In this document: positions 23,551-36,027 of the stretch, piece by piece
Numbering within the stretch: the first letter of the stretch is position 1
How the letters are laid out: every line of letters starts with the position of its first letter
From: Eopsaltria australis
Taxonomy: Eukaryota; Chordata; Aves; Passeriformes; Petroicidae
Length of the DNA stretch: 64,000 bases
Reading direction: 5' to 3'
NCBI GenBank assembly: GCA_034509425.1
Contig: JAVTVJ010001336.1
Coordinates: 248,001 to 312,000, forward strand
Position numbers and translations under genes: made by a program
The notes under the pieces: model-generated
The model's input: only the letters and a program-made list of their open reading frames with translations
What the model was told of the DNA's origin: nothing
Databases searched by the model: none

Positions 23551-26449
23551 TTTGTAAGTGTGTACATCTATGGAAGCAGAGTCCTTTCAGTCTTTTCTCT
23601 CACAGCAACGATGCAACAGGAGTGATCAGGAGAAAGAATAATTTATAACTCTTGATAACTCCTTTAATTTCTCTCCTCAGTGCCAATTAACTTGGACAGC
23701 ATGACCTCTCCACTAGGGCTCACCGAAGCTTGGTTAAAGTCTGCCTGCTTTGCCTGATCTGATGTTTGCCCTTTATGCTCAACTTGAATGACTTTATGCT
23801 TACTTTTTTTAATAGTTCTTACCTCAAGCAAATTATCCCTTTCAGGCCTCTCGCACTTCTAATAATCTTATTTGTGTGTGACAATTGTAGCAGAAACAAA
23901 GTGCCACTGTAACTACCAATATTTATAACCTGACATGCAAGCGAACTCTGCATAAATCCTGAAATAGAATTGCTGTTGTTTGGTCCTCTCCTTGATCTCA
24001 GAAAACACCATTTAGCCAAGAAAGTATGAAGACAAACCCAGCAATACCGATCAAATTTGATTTTCCCCTTCACTGAACCTGTTTTCTGACAAACAATTAG
24101 TGAATGACTGTTACTTCTTGTTCTCACTGGTGGTAATTTAATTTCCTCTTTCATTTTAATTAAAAAAAGAAATATTGTGAAGCAAATTTTCAAGTCATTG
24201 CACTTTGCTGGAGTCTGCCTGATGGGTGAGGATTGAGCCTCATACAGATAAAATCAAAACCATTTACTTTGGGTAGGATTAGCAGGCATTAGCAGGCACT
24301 TTACCCATAGTCAGGCATCCTACCTACTCCTCTGAACCACTTCTAAAACTTGCAGCTGGAAACAGAAGAAAAAGAAAAGAAGAAAAAATTTCAGTCAGTT
24401 GGGAGTAAAGAAAAAAAAAACATGCTACTAAATCCCAAGGAAATCAGTTCTCTTTTTTATTCATACTTGATTTCGCTGGTAACTATGGGAAACCAGAGCC
24501 AAACCTGGTACCCTCTTGTGTACTGCAATCCCTCACTACAGTGCAGACAGAGACAGGAGATCTGTAACGGAAAAGGGCATATCAATTAAAGGTGGCATAT
24601 CCCTGGCTCAGTTAGCACTAGAAAAGCCTTTACGTGAGAGGTTCAGTAGGGATCCAGCCCCACATAGGAAATGGCCAGGTGGACTTGAGAGACTCTGCAG
24701 CTCTGTTTGGTAACAGCACCCTTGGACATGGTATTTTGCAGGGACCTGGTGTGTGCAGCCTGAGCACACAAGTCCTGGTGATAAGCTGGGCATCAGAAAC
24801 ACAAAATATACTAACTGATGATGTGACACTGCAGCGTGCAATGCCATCTGGAGCATGATTCTGGGCTTTGGGAGAGAGGGAAGGCCCCTCTGAGCTGAGA
24901 CTGCCGCTACCTAGAAGCTGAACCTTTTCCCCCACCAAGGCTGACAGGTAGAGGGAACAATTTGTTCATCTGTTTTATATTTCAGCCTTTCCCAACTCCG
25001 TAATTATTCTGTCTGCCCTAGCTCAATTGGTTGCTGAACCTTGAAATTTGGCTGGTAAGTAGTGCTCAACTGGAATGTGTACCACAGCCAACTAAGAATC
25101 TGTGCAGATCTCTCTTAAAGATAGCACCCAGCACGCTTCTCAGCCACCTAATGAAGCAAGGCAGAGCTTCCCAGCAAGCCTGCTGCCCCATTAGCATTCA
25201 AAAACTTGCTGTGGCAGTTGTGCACAAATATCTGCGGATGTCTTCCTAAAAAATGACACTGACAACGTAAAAGGGAAGTACAGAACAGGGATCTGTGTGT
25301 GTGTGTGTGATTGTGTGTGTATCCACTTGGGTATTAGGAGTGTCTAGGAACAACAGCATCATTCAGCCCAAGTCACCTGAAGCAATCCAAAACATAAAAA
25401 TAGTTTTGAGTACCAAGAGCCATCAGAAAATACTGGATGCTCTGCTGATGCCCTTTGTACAGAAGAAACATTATCCACGTAACTCAAGGTCATCTTAGAA
25501 ATAATTAGCATTACTGGCCTGAATGGTGATCAGTGCCACTAAGGTACAGCAGGTAAGGAGCTGACTCCAGGTGCACAGAGAGGATCTTAGTTCAGGACTA
25601 AGATCTTTGAGAAACTCTCTGGGGACTCACTGTGAGTTTCCTTTAATGACAGTGTTGCAAAATGTAGAAACATCCTGCAGAAACTAAAGTGTATTAGCTC
25701 AAAGTTTAGAGACACTGTCCACGTGGAAAAGATGTGCCTCTGAAAACTGGAGGAAAGTATATAGATGTAAGCAGCATAGACTCCAAACCTTTTGGCAGCA
25801 ATCGTAAGAATTTCTGTGAGATCAGTGGTTGGAAACTGCTGAAAGAGACAGGCAAGTGTGTGTAACTATGTCCTAAATGTATCTAAATGTCACTAGGAGC
25901 TGAGAGAAAGTCAAGTGGTTCCATAGAGCAGGTGCAAAGCAAGATCCAGAAGCCCAAACCACACTAGTGAGATGCTGTGTAGGCTCCAGTTCAAGTTCAA
26001 GAAAGATTAAATCAATTCAGAACAACTGCAGAGAATGACATCTAAAATATTTGTGAGAAAGAAGGCAAAACTACAGAAGTTTGGCGTATTTAGTCTCACA
26101 AAATGCAAGCCAAGAGTAGTACAGTTACAGTACATGAATGAATGCTGAGAACCTGAGTGGTCATTCTGGCCCAAGACCAAACAGGTTTAAACTGGTCACA
26201 AACACATTATACAGGAGACAGGAAGACATCCAGTTACAGGAGAAGCAATTTCTGATTCATCATAATTAATTGTGAATGTCACATGGAGTAACAAACAACA
26301 ACACAAAAACAACAACAAAATCCCCAATTTTATTATGTTTTAAGATATTTCTAGGAAATTGGGACTCATTTTTGATTTACTGACCCTGTCTTATTATTCC
26401 TGCAATCTACATTTGAGCTAGAGCACAGTGTGGAGGACAGAACTAAAGT
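23551..26449. other. Intergenic DNA, short TG repeat, faint LINE trace
   Basis: No gene is seen. A (TG)n microsatellite lies at 25289-25320. The segment 25930-26240 ('tgagatgctgtgtaggctcc', later 'ggcgtatttagtctcac') faintly resembles the body of a very old CR1-like LINE in sense orientation, but I would not rely on it. Confidence 0.45.
25289..25320 (+). repeat. (TG)n microsatellite
   Basis: Alternating TG with one interruption ('tgtgattgtg'). It is short, but potentially polymorphic. Confidence 0.85.
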
Positions 26450-26990
26450 GTTCCTGCCGTGGTTGAGTTTCTGGTCCCTAGAATTGGTTCTCCTGGGGGA
26501 ATTCATCCTCCCTGGCACCTGCAGCAAGAAAAAGGCCATCAGGACAATTTCTGGAGGATGTCAGGGGTAACACAGATGTTAGATGTAACAACTGAGATGA
26601 TGCTGGTCTGGATGTGCTATTTAAAAACAAGGAAGAACAAGTCAGGGTACAACTCTAATGATCCAGACACAGGGGATTTCAAGATCCTGGGCCAGGGTGC
26701 GGAGTAGGAAGGCCAATAGCCCTGAACCTCAAGACAGAAAAAAGCTGTGGCTTACTCAGGGAAGAGGGAGGTGTGAGGCAGCCCCTATGGGAGCCAGCTG
26801 ATGTCGGGTTTGAAGGGCAAAGGAGCTCAAAAGAAAAGTCCATGCTGATGCACAACAGATATTTTAGGAGACTGGCTAGGCTAAAAAGAGAATTCATAGC
26901 AGAGCAATGCAAAAAAAAATGTATAAGCAGAGTGTTAGGAGTTAGGAGAGGTTATGACAGAGATTATATTATTATTTCTGCTGAGGTGTG
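26450..26990 (+). mobile_element. Old CR1 fragment, 5' part of RT ORF
   Basis: Several phrases follow the order found in CR1 ORF2 between the endonuclease and reverse transcriptase. These are 'acaaggaagaacaagtcagg', then 'atttcaagatcctgggccag', 'aaggccaatagccctgaacc', 'gtggcttactcagggaa', 'tttgaagggcaaaggagctc' and 'gtccatgctgatgcacaaca'. The copy is in sense orientation and strongly diverged, with frameshifts. It represents a region rarely kept in CR1 copies, which are usually 5'-truncated. Recognition is from memory of the family. Confidence 0.6.
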
Positions 26991-27602
26991 ATCAGGAAAA
27001 CCAAAGCTAAGCCAGGGTTCAAAAAGTGCTTCTGCTCCTCTGTAAATCAGATAAGAAAATTATGACAAATGGGTTGAGTGGTATATTGACAGCAAATGCA
27101 GGCAAAAATTAGGTACTTGGTGCCTTCTGCCTCTCAGTTTCCACTGACACTATTCCCAGGAGCTTTAGCCCAAAGGCAGGGATAAGGAAGTGGAGGAATT
27201 CCAGGAGTTGAGGACATCCAGCTCAGGCATCTCCTAGAAAATCTTGTCTCATACAATTCCATTGACCAGAGTGGGATTTGTCTGAAGGGGGTTGAGTGAG
27301 GTAGCTGATGACAGTGTGAGGCCACTCTCTGCCATTTTTGAAAGGTTGTGGAGCCTGGGTGAGGTCCCTGATGATTTTATGTGCACCTAAAAGGCACCTA
27401 ATGATTCTGTGAATCCCAGGGCTCCATCAGGCCACTCTGGCTGGTGCAGACAGCTCCAGGCATGTGAGGTAAGAAGGTTCATTGGGTAATACTTTGTGTC
27501 TCCTTGGGAGGCTGCAGTGCAAAGACCCACAGGCTTTCCCCACATCTCAGTGCTTCTAGCTAGCCCTCTGGGCTCCTCCAATTCCTCCCACAGGGGTCAC
27601 AG
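26991..27602. other. Intergenic DNA, no gene seen
   Basis: No supported gene or clear repeat. It lies between two CR1-derived blocks of opposite orientation. Confidence 0.5.
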
Positions 27603-29105
27603 ATATTTTCATAGAATCCTGAAATCTTGGGTTGGAAGACACCTCTAAGATAAACTAGTTCCAGCCCTCTCCTCCATCCCCAAGAGCAGGGATACCATCC
27701 ACTAGATCAAGTAGCTCTGGGCACCGTACTTCCACACTTCCAGGTATGGGGCACTCATATCTTCTCTGGTCAAGTCTGTGTCAGGGCCTCACTACAATCT
27801 GAGTTAAGATTTTCCTCCAAATAGCTGCTGCCCTCTTTCAGCTTAAAGCTATTCCCCACCGTTTTATCACTACACGCCCTTATAACAAATCCTTCTCCAG
27901 GTCTCTTGCAGCCCCTTTAGGTACTGGAAAGTGTTCTGAGGTTTCCCTTCACTTCTCCAGGCTGAACAACCTCAACTCTCTCAACTTGTCTCTCCTCAGC
28001 AGAGGTGCTCCAGCATTCTGAGTATCTTTGTGGCTTCCTCTGGACCAGCTCTAAGAGGTCCAATTCTTTCCTGTGCTGGGCAATCCAGAACTGGATGCAG
28101 CTCTCCAGGTGGGGTCTCATTAGGGCAGGGTAGAGGGGAAGAATCACTTCACTTTACATGTTGCTCCTACTGCTTTTGGTGCAGACCAGGGTGTAGTTGG
28201 CCTTCAGGGCTGCCAGCCCACACCACTGGCTCATGTCCACCTCTATATCCTCCAGAAGAACCCTGAAGTCCTTCTCCACAGGGCTGCTCTCAATGAATTC
28301 TCCCAGTCTCATGCCTGGGATTGCCCCAGGTGCAGTACCTTGCACTTGTAGTTGTTGAACCTCACTGGGTTCTCTGGGCCCACTTCTTGAGCTTGTCCAG
28401 GTGTCCCTGGATGGCCCAATCCTTCAGGTGTGTCACAGGACCCTCAGCTTGGTGTCAACTCAAAACCTGTTGAGGGTGGCCCTGCTCTCCCTGTGTGTGT
28501 CACTGATGAAGGCATTGAAGAGCCCCAGTCCCAGGACACAGCCCTGAGGGACACGACTCGTCACCAGCCTCCAGCTGGACATGGAGCCACTGACCACAAC
28601 TCTCTGGCTGCATCCATCCAGCCAGCTCCTCACCCACTGAATCCTACACCTTTCAAACCCGTGTCTCTTCAAAGGCCTCACAGAAATCCAGGTGTTTGAC
28701 ATTGGTTGGTCTTCCCTTGCAGACCACTGCAGTCACTGCATCACAGAAGGCCAACAGACGGGCAGGGAAAATTTCCCCTTAGTGAAGCCATGTTGGATAT
28801 CTTAGAACACCTCCTTGTCTTCCATGTGCCCTAACATTGCTTCTGTAAGGATCTGCTCCATGATCTTCCGAGGCACAGAGGTGAGGCTCACTGTTCTGTA
28901 GCTCCCTGTTGTCTTCCTTTCTCCCAGTTTTAAAAATAGGACTGATGCTTCCTTTTTCCAGGCACCATGGAATTCCCCTGACTGCCATGACTTTTCAAAT
29001 ACCATGGAGAGTGGCTTGGCAACATCAGCCTGTTCCATCAGGACTCTGGGATCTATCTCATTGGGCCCCACTGACTTGTGTCTATTTTCTCTGCTATCCA
29101 GAGTG
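27603..29105 (-). mobile_element. CR1 LINE, long copy with broken reverse transcriptase
   Basis: This is the longest CR1 copy in the window, on the minus strand. Its 3' end is at about 27603, where the plus strand reads 'catagaatcctgaaatcttg', the complement of the CR1 tail. Reading leftwards from 29071, the minus-strand translation gives clear CR1 reverse-transcriptase pieces: 'GPNEIDPRVL', 'KSWQSGEFHGAWKK', 'SYRTVSLTSVPRKIMEQIL', then after a frameshift 'RSWLDGCSQRVVVSG' and 'SRVPQGCVLGLGLFNAFISD', and later 'RPHLESCIQFWIAQHRKELD'. The segment that should carry the catalytic F-A-D-D motif instead reads F-stop-V-D near 28458, so the enzyme is dead. Further frameshifts split the frame into at least four parts. 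Confidence 0.9.
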
Positions 29106-29469
29106 CAGGGAGGTGGGCAAGGATGATCCCCTCTGCTTAGAACCCATTGGGCTGTTTGGGCTCACAGGCAGACCTGACAAGCCAGAAGGGCTCAGGGGAG
29201 GCCACGGGAACTACGGGACTGAAATAATCACCCTGACAGGAGGTTCTGTGGGGCTGGGGCTGGTTCAACATGAAACAGAGAATGGTTTGGGGCACCTCAC
29301 ACACACCTTTCTGCCTGAGATCAAGTGGATGGGGCCAGGGGCCAGGCGGTCATCACAGTGAAGCACATTCTCTGGCAGGAGGGCAAGAGACAGTGACATC
29401 AGCAGAAACCAGAAAAGTTCAGAATATAGTTAGAAAGGGAAAAAATGAGAATAACTATGAACTATAGCA

Positions 29470-29535
29470 GGAGCCAGAGGAGGCTGTGGGATCTTTGGAG
29501 GTATTCAAAGTCTGGCTGGACAAAGCTCTGAGCAT
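29470..29535 (+). mobile_element. Short CR1 fragment
   Basis: 'gaggctgtgggatctttgga', followed by 'gtattcaaagtctggctgga' and 'caaagctctgagca', matches the CR1 3' UTR phrase about dropping into 'cattcaaaacctgactggac' and 'aaggccctgagca'. It is a short sense-strand remnant lying next to the inverted CR1 copy. Boundaries are approximate. Confidence 0.65.
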
Positions 29536-31114
29536 CAGGGTCTGAATTCATTCTGGAATTCATTCTTCTGCTCCAAGTTAAAAGTTTGGGGTAGAAGCTA
29601 CCCATATCTGTGTCAACTACAATGCTTTTATGGTCTGTGACTAGGAGTTGGTATTGTTTTACACAAGGCTTTATGCAGACAGAGTAACTACACATCCAAG
29701 TGAATTCCTGTTGAATCCAGAGGGCTCACACTACCCAGCTGTCAGGTTACACTTATGCTAGGAAAGCAATGTACTGTAGCAGCTACATTACTCCACAGCA
29801 GATGGCCTGTACAAGCTATGAACACCATGACAAAAGCTTCAGAGCACAGCGTATTGTTCTCTTTTATCTGGCAGTCAGTACAGAAAGCAAAGTGTTGGAA
29901 AGTGCATGTTCAAAATCAAGTAATGCAAAAATTCCCAGTCAGGTCCCTGTAGGAAGATGTGTTTTGGTGTTTAATTCCTCACACCACACTGGAAAAGACT
30001 GGTCTGCGTGTGTGGCTCTTCAATTTAGGCCAAATTTGTTTATATGAGCTTTAACTGCATTTTGATTAAATTAAAATACTTTCAGATAACCACAGTGATG
30101 ACTGCAATATGATTAATGACTCATACAAAAATAAACTGATCTAATTTATTCATAGTAGGCCCAGTTAAACCTGTAGGATTTGATTCACTATTTTTCAGAT
30201 AAATATTATTCTTGGAATCGATGTCCCAGATTAATTGCTGACGATTCCTGACGTCATTTTCCTAGAAGCTTTTTATAGAGCACTCAGCAATCCATTCTGC
30301 AACTGCTTGGTCCCATCCTGAAGCTCGGAAGACTCACCCTATGATAACTGTCAATAGCAATGGGCTGCTCTGGCTGGCTGCAGTATTTGCCATTCTAATG
30401 GCTCATTAAATTATTGGCCTTGCTTTGGAATATTCAGATGTCTGGCCTTTCCACAGCAGCTCTGTAGAACCACAGGAGGACAATGTACAGCTTCCGGCTC
30501 CCGATTGTCCTTGTTATTACAGGACTGGCAGGGACACAGACAGGACAGAAGCTCAAACAAAGCCTAAATATTAGAATAGTTGGCAAAGAGTCTGCACTCT
30601 GAAACACTGCAAAACCCCCCGAGAGCCCCAGTAGCCCTTCCTGCTAACAGACACAGACATCAGATAACTGTCTTCAGAGGCATTTGCCAAACCCCAATCA
30701 TTTTTATTCTCTTTCCTTTCAGCTGTCTGTCACTCCAAAGAAAGCAATGATTAAATAAGGAAACTTTTCATGGGTAAAAAGATTTTTTCATTTCCAGATA
30801 AACTCTCTTGAAGCGTACAGAATTCAATACCTCCCTCTCCTAGGTGACAAGTAGTTTCTGCACGCACAGATTTGAAGAGTTTGATTGCCGTGCCAATCAA
30901 TAGTATGTTCAGGGCACTGACACTGCTGGGATAAACTCCAGAGTCAGTGGCCATGGCTGCTACAAGCCTGGAAGATGACTTCTTCTATGAAATGCTTGGG
31001 GCAAGAAGCACTATGCAGCCTGGTACTCAACTTCAAGTCCCATTTAGCCGTTCTTGGCAAACTTCATTTCCTGCAGATGCAAACTGACACTGATATGACA
31101 GCAAGAGAGCCTAT

Positions 31115-31134
31115 AAACAAACAAACAAACAAAA
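31115..31134 (+). repeat. (AAAC)n microsatellite
   Basis: Five tandem copies of an AAAC tetranucleotide. A similar but less regular AAC-rich stretch is at 26288-26322. Confidence 0.8.
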
Positions 31135-34100
31135 TTATACATGAAGGGGTTAGATTCCAACTGCAAGCCCAGTGCTGTTGTGAAGCTGGACTGTCAGCAG
31201 CAATGATCCAGGAATAGCTCCTGGAGATAGCATGCCTTGCAGACACTCCCTGGACTGAGATTCCCCTCCCCACCCCTTGTCCCTTACTTCCTTAATAAAT
31301 GGTATAAAATAAATTAACAGTGATTTCAATAAAGGAAGTTCATGTACTTACTATAGTCTCTGCTCCTAATTCTCTGTATAGAGGAAATAAATTAAAGATT
31401 TTGCAACAGAATGAGAACATTCATTATGTGTTTCAGGAAAATTTGCAGATTAGATTCAGCTGAGAAATCTTTTGTGGGTTTCCCCATACTTGGTACTGAT
31501 TTTACTGATGAAAAATATCTAGATATTTCTAATAAAATTACTACACCCACATAATTAGCATAATAAATTTATAAGCCTGTCAAGATGACAGTCTAATACA
31601 CTTGCCACACTGTTATTTTACAGTGAATTCCAAGTATTCTTGGCAGCCGTTTGAGTGTCAATCAGGCTGAAAAATTATCAACAGAAAAGCAATTGCTCTC
31701 AAAATAAAAGACCTCAAGTGTGAACCCTGAATAAAAGAAATTTTAGTCCCTATTATCAGTAAAGACTGGGTTTCATTTTGATCTCATACTAACTTTACAT
31801 CAGTGTGTGCGACAAAACTGAACTGCAGGTTCTTCTCTGCAGACTCCAGTGCTAATGTCCATGATGTCCAAGGTGTGATGGGAACTCTAATGGGAGTTTC
31901 CATACTTCTGAGCGTGCTGCTGAAAATGCACCCAATGATTTCCCTCATCCAAGGCACTACCACTGCTTCAGAGTGAGATTTCTACAAGTCTGAAGGATCC
32001 AGGCCCTTTAGATGACCATTTTTTTCTCAGACCATGAGGCATGCAGACATGAGAGATCACTGATAAACACAAAGAAAATCAAGATCCAGACCCTATTCTT
32101 CCTGCAGCTGGTAGTGGCTGAAGCGGTTGCTGCATGTAACCACTGCCACCATGGTCACTGCCTAATACTTCACTGCCTAATTAGCTGATTAACCTGCACA
32201 GCTGCTCTTTACTATCGTTACAAACAGTGTGAAGCTGCTTTAGTGTTAGTCCACAATAAATGAGGATGACTGAGGAAGCCTGGTAGCAGTTTCACAGCAC
32301 AGCTGAATCCCCAAATTATTTCTGTACTGACAGAAAAAATGCTGCCAACAGGAGGCAGACAAAGCTGAGTGCATGCAGAATTAGATTAAGGGTGCATTAA
32401 TTTACACTGTATGAGTTACTGCAAGCTGGAATCTAAATGGAGGTTCAACTGCTCTAAAAATGTGCTTGCAGTTGGTTCAGCCTTCCCAAAAGGTCTACTG
32501 GCATTCTCAACTAATATGTGATACAGAGAAAACCAGCGAGAGATCTGCACACAGATAGGTGGAACAGCAGAGACCAGTCAACTCAATGGAAAATCTCACC
32601 CTAATGGCAAATAAACCCCACAGCCTAGGACACCTCCCATTAATTCATGTCTGTTTCATGTCAACAGCCAGTGGGAAAAGCCTACTTTTGAAACATTTTT
32701 CAGGGACAGGTCACTTATTGTGAAATAAGTGTGAAATGCTGCCTTTCATTAAGGGTAAGGTCATGCTACTGCCTGTCAGTGACTGCGCTAACTTCCCTCA
32801 CCTCTCCATCACCAGCACCTGCTCCATTTGATCCCACGCCCCTCCAGCTTGTGCTGCCCTCATGGAGCTCTTCCTAACCACCACCACAAGCTCAAAAGCT
32901 TGCCTCTTCCTTCCACCACCTCTGTTATCCAGACTGACAAGGATCCACCTGGCCCTCTGCATGCCTCCTCCCAGTTCAACACAGCCAGAACAAGCTGCTT
33001 TCAACACCCTCAGGGCCTTGTTCAGGCCACTTCTGTTGCAGTTCTCTTGTTTTTGAAAAGCCTGCACCAATCTCAAAAGGTCTGAAACAGAACCTGCTGC
33101 TTTCTTGCAAGCACCATTTCACCCCTTGCTTCCCTAAGCAGCTCTTTGGGGTGAGAGTCACCTACACATTCTTTATCTGCCATCAGTCCTAGAATCTGGG
33201 TAGGACTTGTAAAACTTATGGCAATGATAATAACGATGGGCAGCCTTAATTGCATGTAGGTATCTAAGACAGTGGGATGACCCAGGTAACAAAGAGGGCG
33301 CGTGTACTTATTGCATGTCAGTGCAGAGGTTGAATTGACTTCCCAAGAGCACTGACTCAAGTCTTTGCCTCAGTGTTTGCCACTGAAAACCATAGAAACT
33401 TTTCTCAGGATGAGTACACAAACTGCAGCATCACAAAACGGGGACTTCTTTTGCGGCTGGAGAAGTGACACATGCACAGTCTGAGACGACAACATGCAGA
33501 CATGATGTTACAACAGATTCTGTAACAATCAGGGTCCCTGAACCCAGGGATGTGCTAACAGCTGTGAACAGGTATGGGTAAAGAGCAGTTTCTGGGCAAT
33601 CATGGACAACCAAAAAGAGCTGAGGAGGGCAAAGCCACGGCAGCACAAAGCTGGAGTAAGTGCACCAGGGAGATCAAGTTACTTGGAAGTGAGAATCCAA
33701 AAGTAATTGTATGCATCTGCCACCAAAACACCTTTCTAAGTCTTGGCCTTCATTTTGCATCTCTCTCAAATCAATCCAAGTTTTTTCTTTTTGCATAGGA
33801 GAGGTTTGCGTTCTCCCTGAGTCAGCATATAAACTGTGGTAAACGAATTTAGCTAACTGTGATGGTCCTGTCTGAACACAGGGCGACGAACCAAAATACT
33901 TCAGACACAGATGAAAAAAAGACAAACCAACAAGCACTGGCTGTCAAGGAGAAGTACTGTGAAACTAAATGATGAGAGTACTCTGGGGGAAAAATTCCAA
34001 ACCTCAATTCTGCAACCACAAGAAAGAACTGGAGAGCCAAGCACTGCCAGATTTTATGGAGCTGAATGGCCTGAGCTAGAGGAAATACCAAGAATCTGTT

Positions 34101-34625
34101 TATTTATTATATTCCCCATACAATGAGTTGTCATAAGTTCCTGAACCATTCAGAGGGGAAAAAAAATCACAGCTTCTTTTTTTTTTTCTCATTCTATTTC
34201 AAAATTCAAATAAATGGTCAGAAAAAACTTCATGCTTAGCTATTCACAGCCGCTGGGGTTGATTCCCAGTTATTCTGGGGCTTTTACAAGCAAAGCTAAA
34301 CAGCCACAGTGCAAATGAACCCTCAACCCTGTGCAGAACTGCTTCACACTCTAACCAGCAAACACAGAAGTTAGAATCAGTAGTTTAACACATTCTGAGC
34401 AGAAAAGAGTAGTGAAACTGTCACAACCCCTCAGCATGAGGTACTTTAGTTTGCATGTGAAGCTCAGCACTTACATATCTGGACTGCTGAATGAAAAGTT
34501 AAAAAAAAAATCCCTTTTATCTTCAAAGTATAGACTTATATTTGGTATCGGGCAATAGTGAAAGTGAACAAGCAGCATATTTTAAGTTGTAACCATCCAA
34601 GCAAAAAATAGCAAGTGATATTTTT

Positions 34626-34660
34626 TCTCTCTCTCTCTCTCTTTTTTGTTTTTTTTTTAA
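34626..34660 (+). repeat. (CT)n and poly-T low complexity
   Basis: A short CT dinucleotide repeat followed by a thymine run. Low-complexity sequence only. Confidence 0.8.
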
Positions 34661-34907
34661 TGGCTCTCCACGCAAAGCAAGCTAGTTATTCTGTGCTGTC
34701 AAGAATGCTGGATTCCTACTAGCAACAGTCAGCGTTTCTTTTTAGTTGCGAAAGCTGCAGGAGGCTCTGGCTGTCTGGCAGCTGTGTGTCAGAGCATGAG
34801 CAGGACGCTGGCAGGGCCGGCACCTCCAGCCCTGTGTGTACGTGTAACACGTCCTCATTCCCTCATTCCTGCAGGGAAAGGGGTCTGCCGCTTTTCCCGC
34901 CTGGCAA

Positions 34908-34920
34908 TGCCGTCTGCTGG
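34908..34920 (-). promoter_or_regulatory. CTCF-like motif upstream of RAD23B
   Basis: The plus strand reads TGCCGTCTGCTGG, one mismatch from the reverse-complement CTCF core GCCMYCTRSTGG. It lies in a local CpG-enriched patch (34735-34950), about 1.8 kb upstream of the RAD23B start codon, and has the same orientation as the motif at 21719. Confidence 0.4.
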
Positions 34921-35334
34921 CCGCGCTGCTGGGAGGAAATGGTGAGGAAGCCAAGCTTACTGTAAAAAAATGAGTTGGAAGATGGTTCTCATTACAAACG
35001 TTAAGCTGACAATGTGGCAGGCTAGAAATTCTCTGGCCATTACACAATACTAGGAAATTTGGAGTTTAACTGCAATACAGCATTAAGTCAGCCTGACATC
35101 AGCGTCCCCTTTTGCAGAAAGACAGCCTTGGTTACAAAGAAAATGCCCTGGGAGATCCCACACCTGATGATGGAAGAGGTTATGAGGTGCAGGGGAAAGG
35201 GTCTCTTTTACCAACACAGCTGGCTCAGCTTTAAAGTTTATTTGTAGCAGCACTCCTCCTTTATTAACTAAGGAGCACTAGACCAAACACAGGTTAATAA
35301 CCCATCAAATGTATGCATCAACTGCTCAAACACT

Positions 35335-35935
35335 GAACTACTACACTCACCATGAGACAGCAGCATGTGCTCATGGCCCAGAAAACCAAATGTGTCCTGG
35401 GCTGCACCCAAAGCAGCATGGGCAGCAGGTCAAAGGAGGAAATTCTGCTTCTCTTCTGGTGAGACCCTTGCCTGCAGTGCTGCATCCAGCTCTGGGGTTC
35501 CCACCATGAGGAGGACATGGAACTGCTGGAGCAAGTCCAGAGGAGGCCACCAAGTTCATCAGGAGTTCCCTGTGAAGTCAGGTTGAGAAAGTTGGGGCTG
35601 TTCAGCCTGGAGAAGAGAAGGCTCCAGTATTTGAAGGAGCCTACAGGGAAGCTAGAGAGGGACACTTTGTTGGGAGCTGTAGTGATAGGACGAGGAGGGA
35701 TGGGTACAAACTGAAAGAGGGGAGATTTCGGTTAGATACTGGGAAGAAGCTCTTTACTGCGAGGATGGTGAGACACTGGAACAGGTTGCCCAGGGAGCTT
35801 GTGGATGCCCCAGTCCTGGTGGTGTTCACAGACAAGTTGGATAATGCAACCTTGAGCAACCCGGTTTAGTGGGAGGTGACCTTGCCCATGGCAGAGGGGC
35901 TGGGACTAGATGGTCTTTTATATTCTATGAAACCA
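35335..35935 (+). mobile_element. CR1 LINE fragment near RAD23B promoter
   Basis: Sense-strand CR1 with the expected order of landmarks: 'ctgcatccagctctggggtt' in the ORF end, 'ggctgttcagcctggagaag', 'gagggatgggtacaaactga', 'agacactggaacaggttgcc', and the terminal 'gggactagatggtcttttat' plus 'attctatgaaacc'. It belongs to a different CR1 subfamily from the copies at 2325 and 36028. The frame is broken and it is not coding. Confidence 0.92.
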
Positions 35936-36027
35936 GTACAGCTGGAACTTAGGTGCTATAAACCTGCGAGTGTGTATCAATAAACCTGTGTAACAGCTTA
36001 CTAGTGCTGTGTCTGTGCCACTCATTT

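Larger units (their letters stand above)
29536..35334. other. Intergenic DNA with candidate conserved elements
   Basis: No gene is supported. Short simple repeats occur at 31115-31134 (AAAC)n and 34626-34644 (CT)n. About 30220-30480 and 31620-32300 look like conserved non-coding sequence, and 34735-34950 is a CpG-enriched patch with a CTCF-like site. An opposite-strand pair of frames at 32798-33085 shows no known domain. Confidence 0.55.

Noticed and set aside
23078..23648. Open frames of 148-173 codons (Ser/Leu- or Arg/Glu-rich) on both strands
   Set aside because: They are a translation of the pyrimidine satellite. A pentamer repeat without stops is open in several frames and carries no protein signal.
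32798..33085. Opposite-strand 85- and 92-codon frames in an isolated C-rich segment
   Set aside because: No domain is recognisable and both strands are open, which points to composition and not coding.
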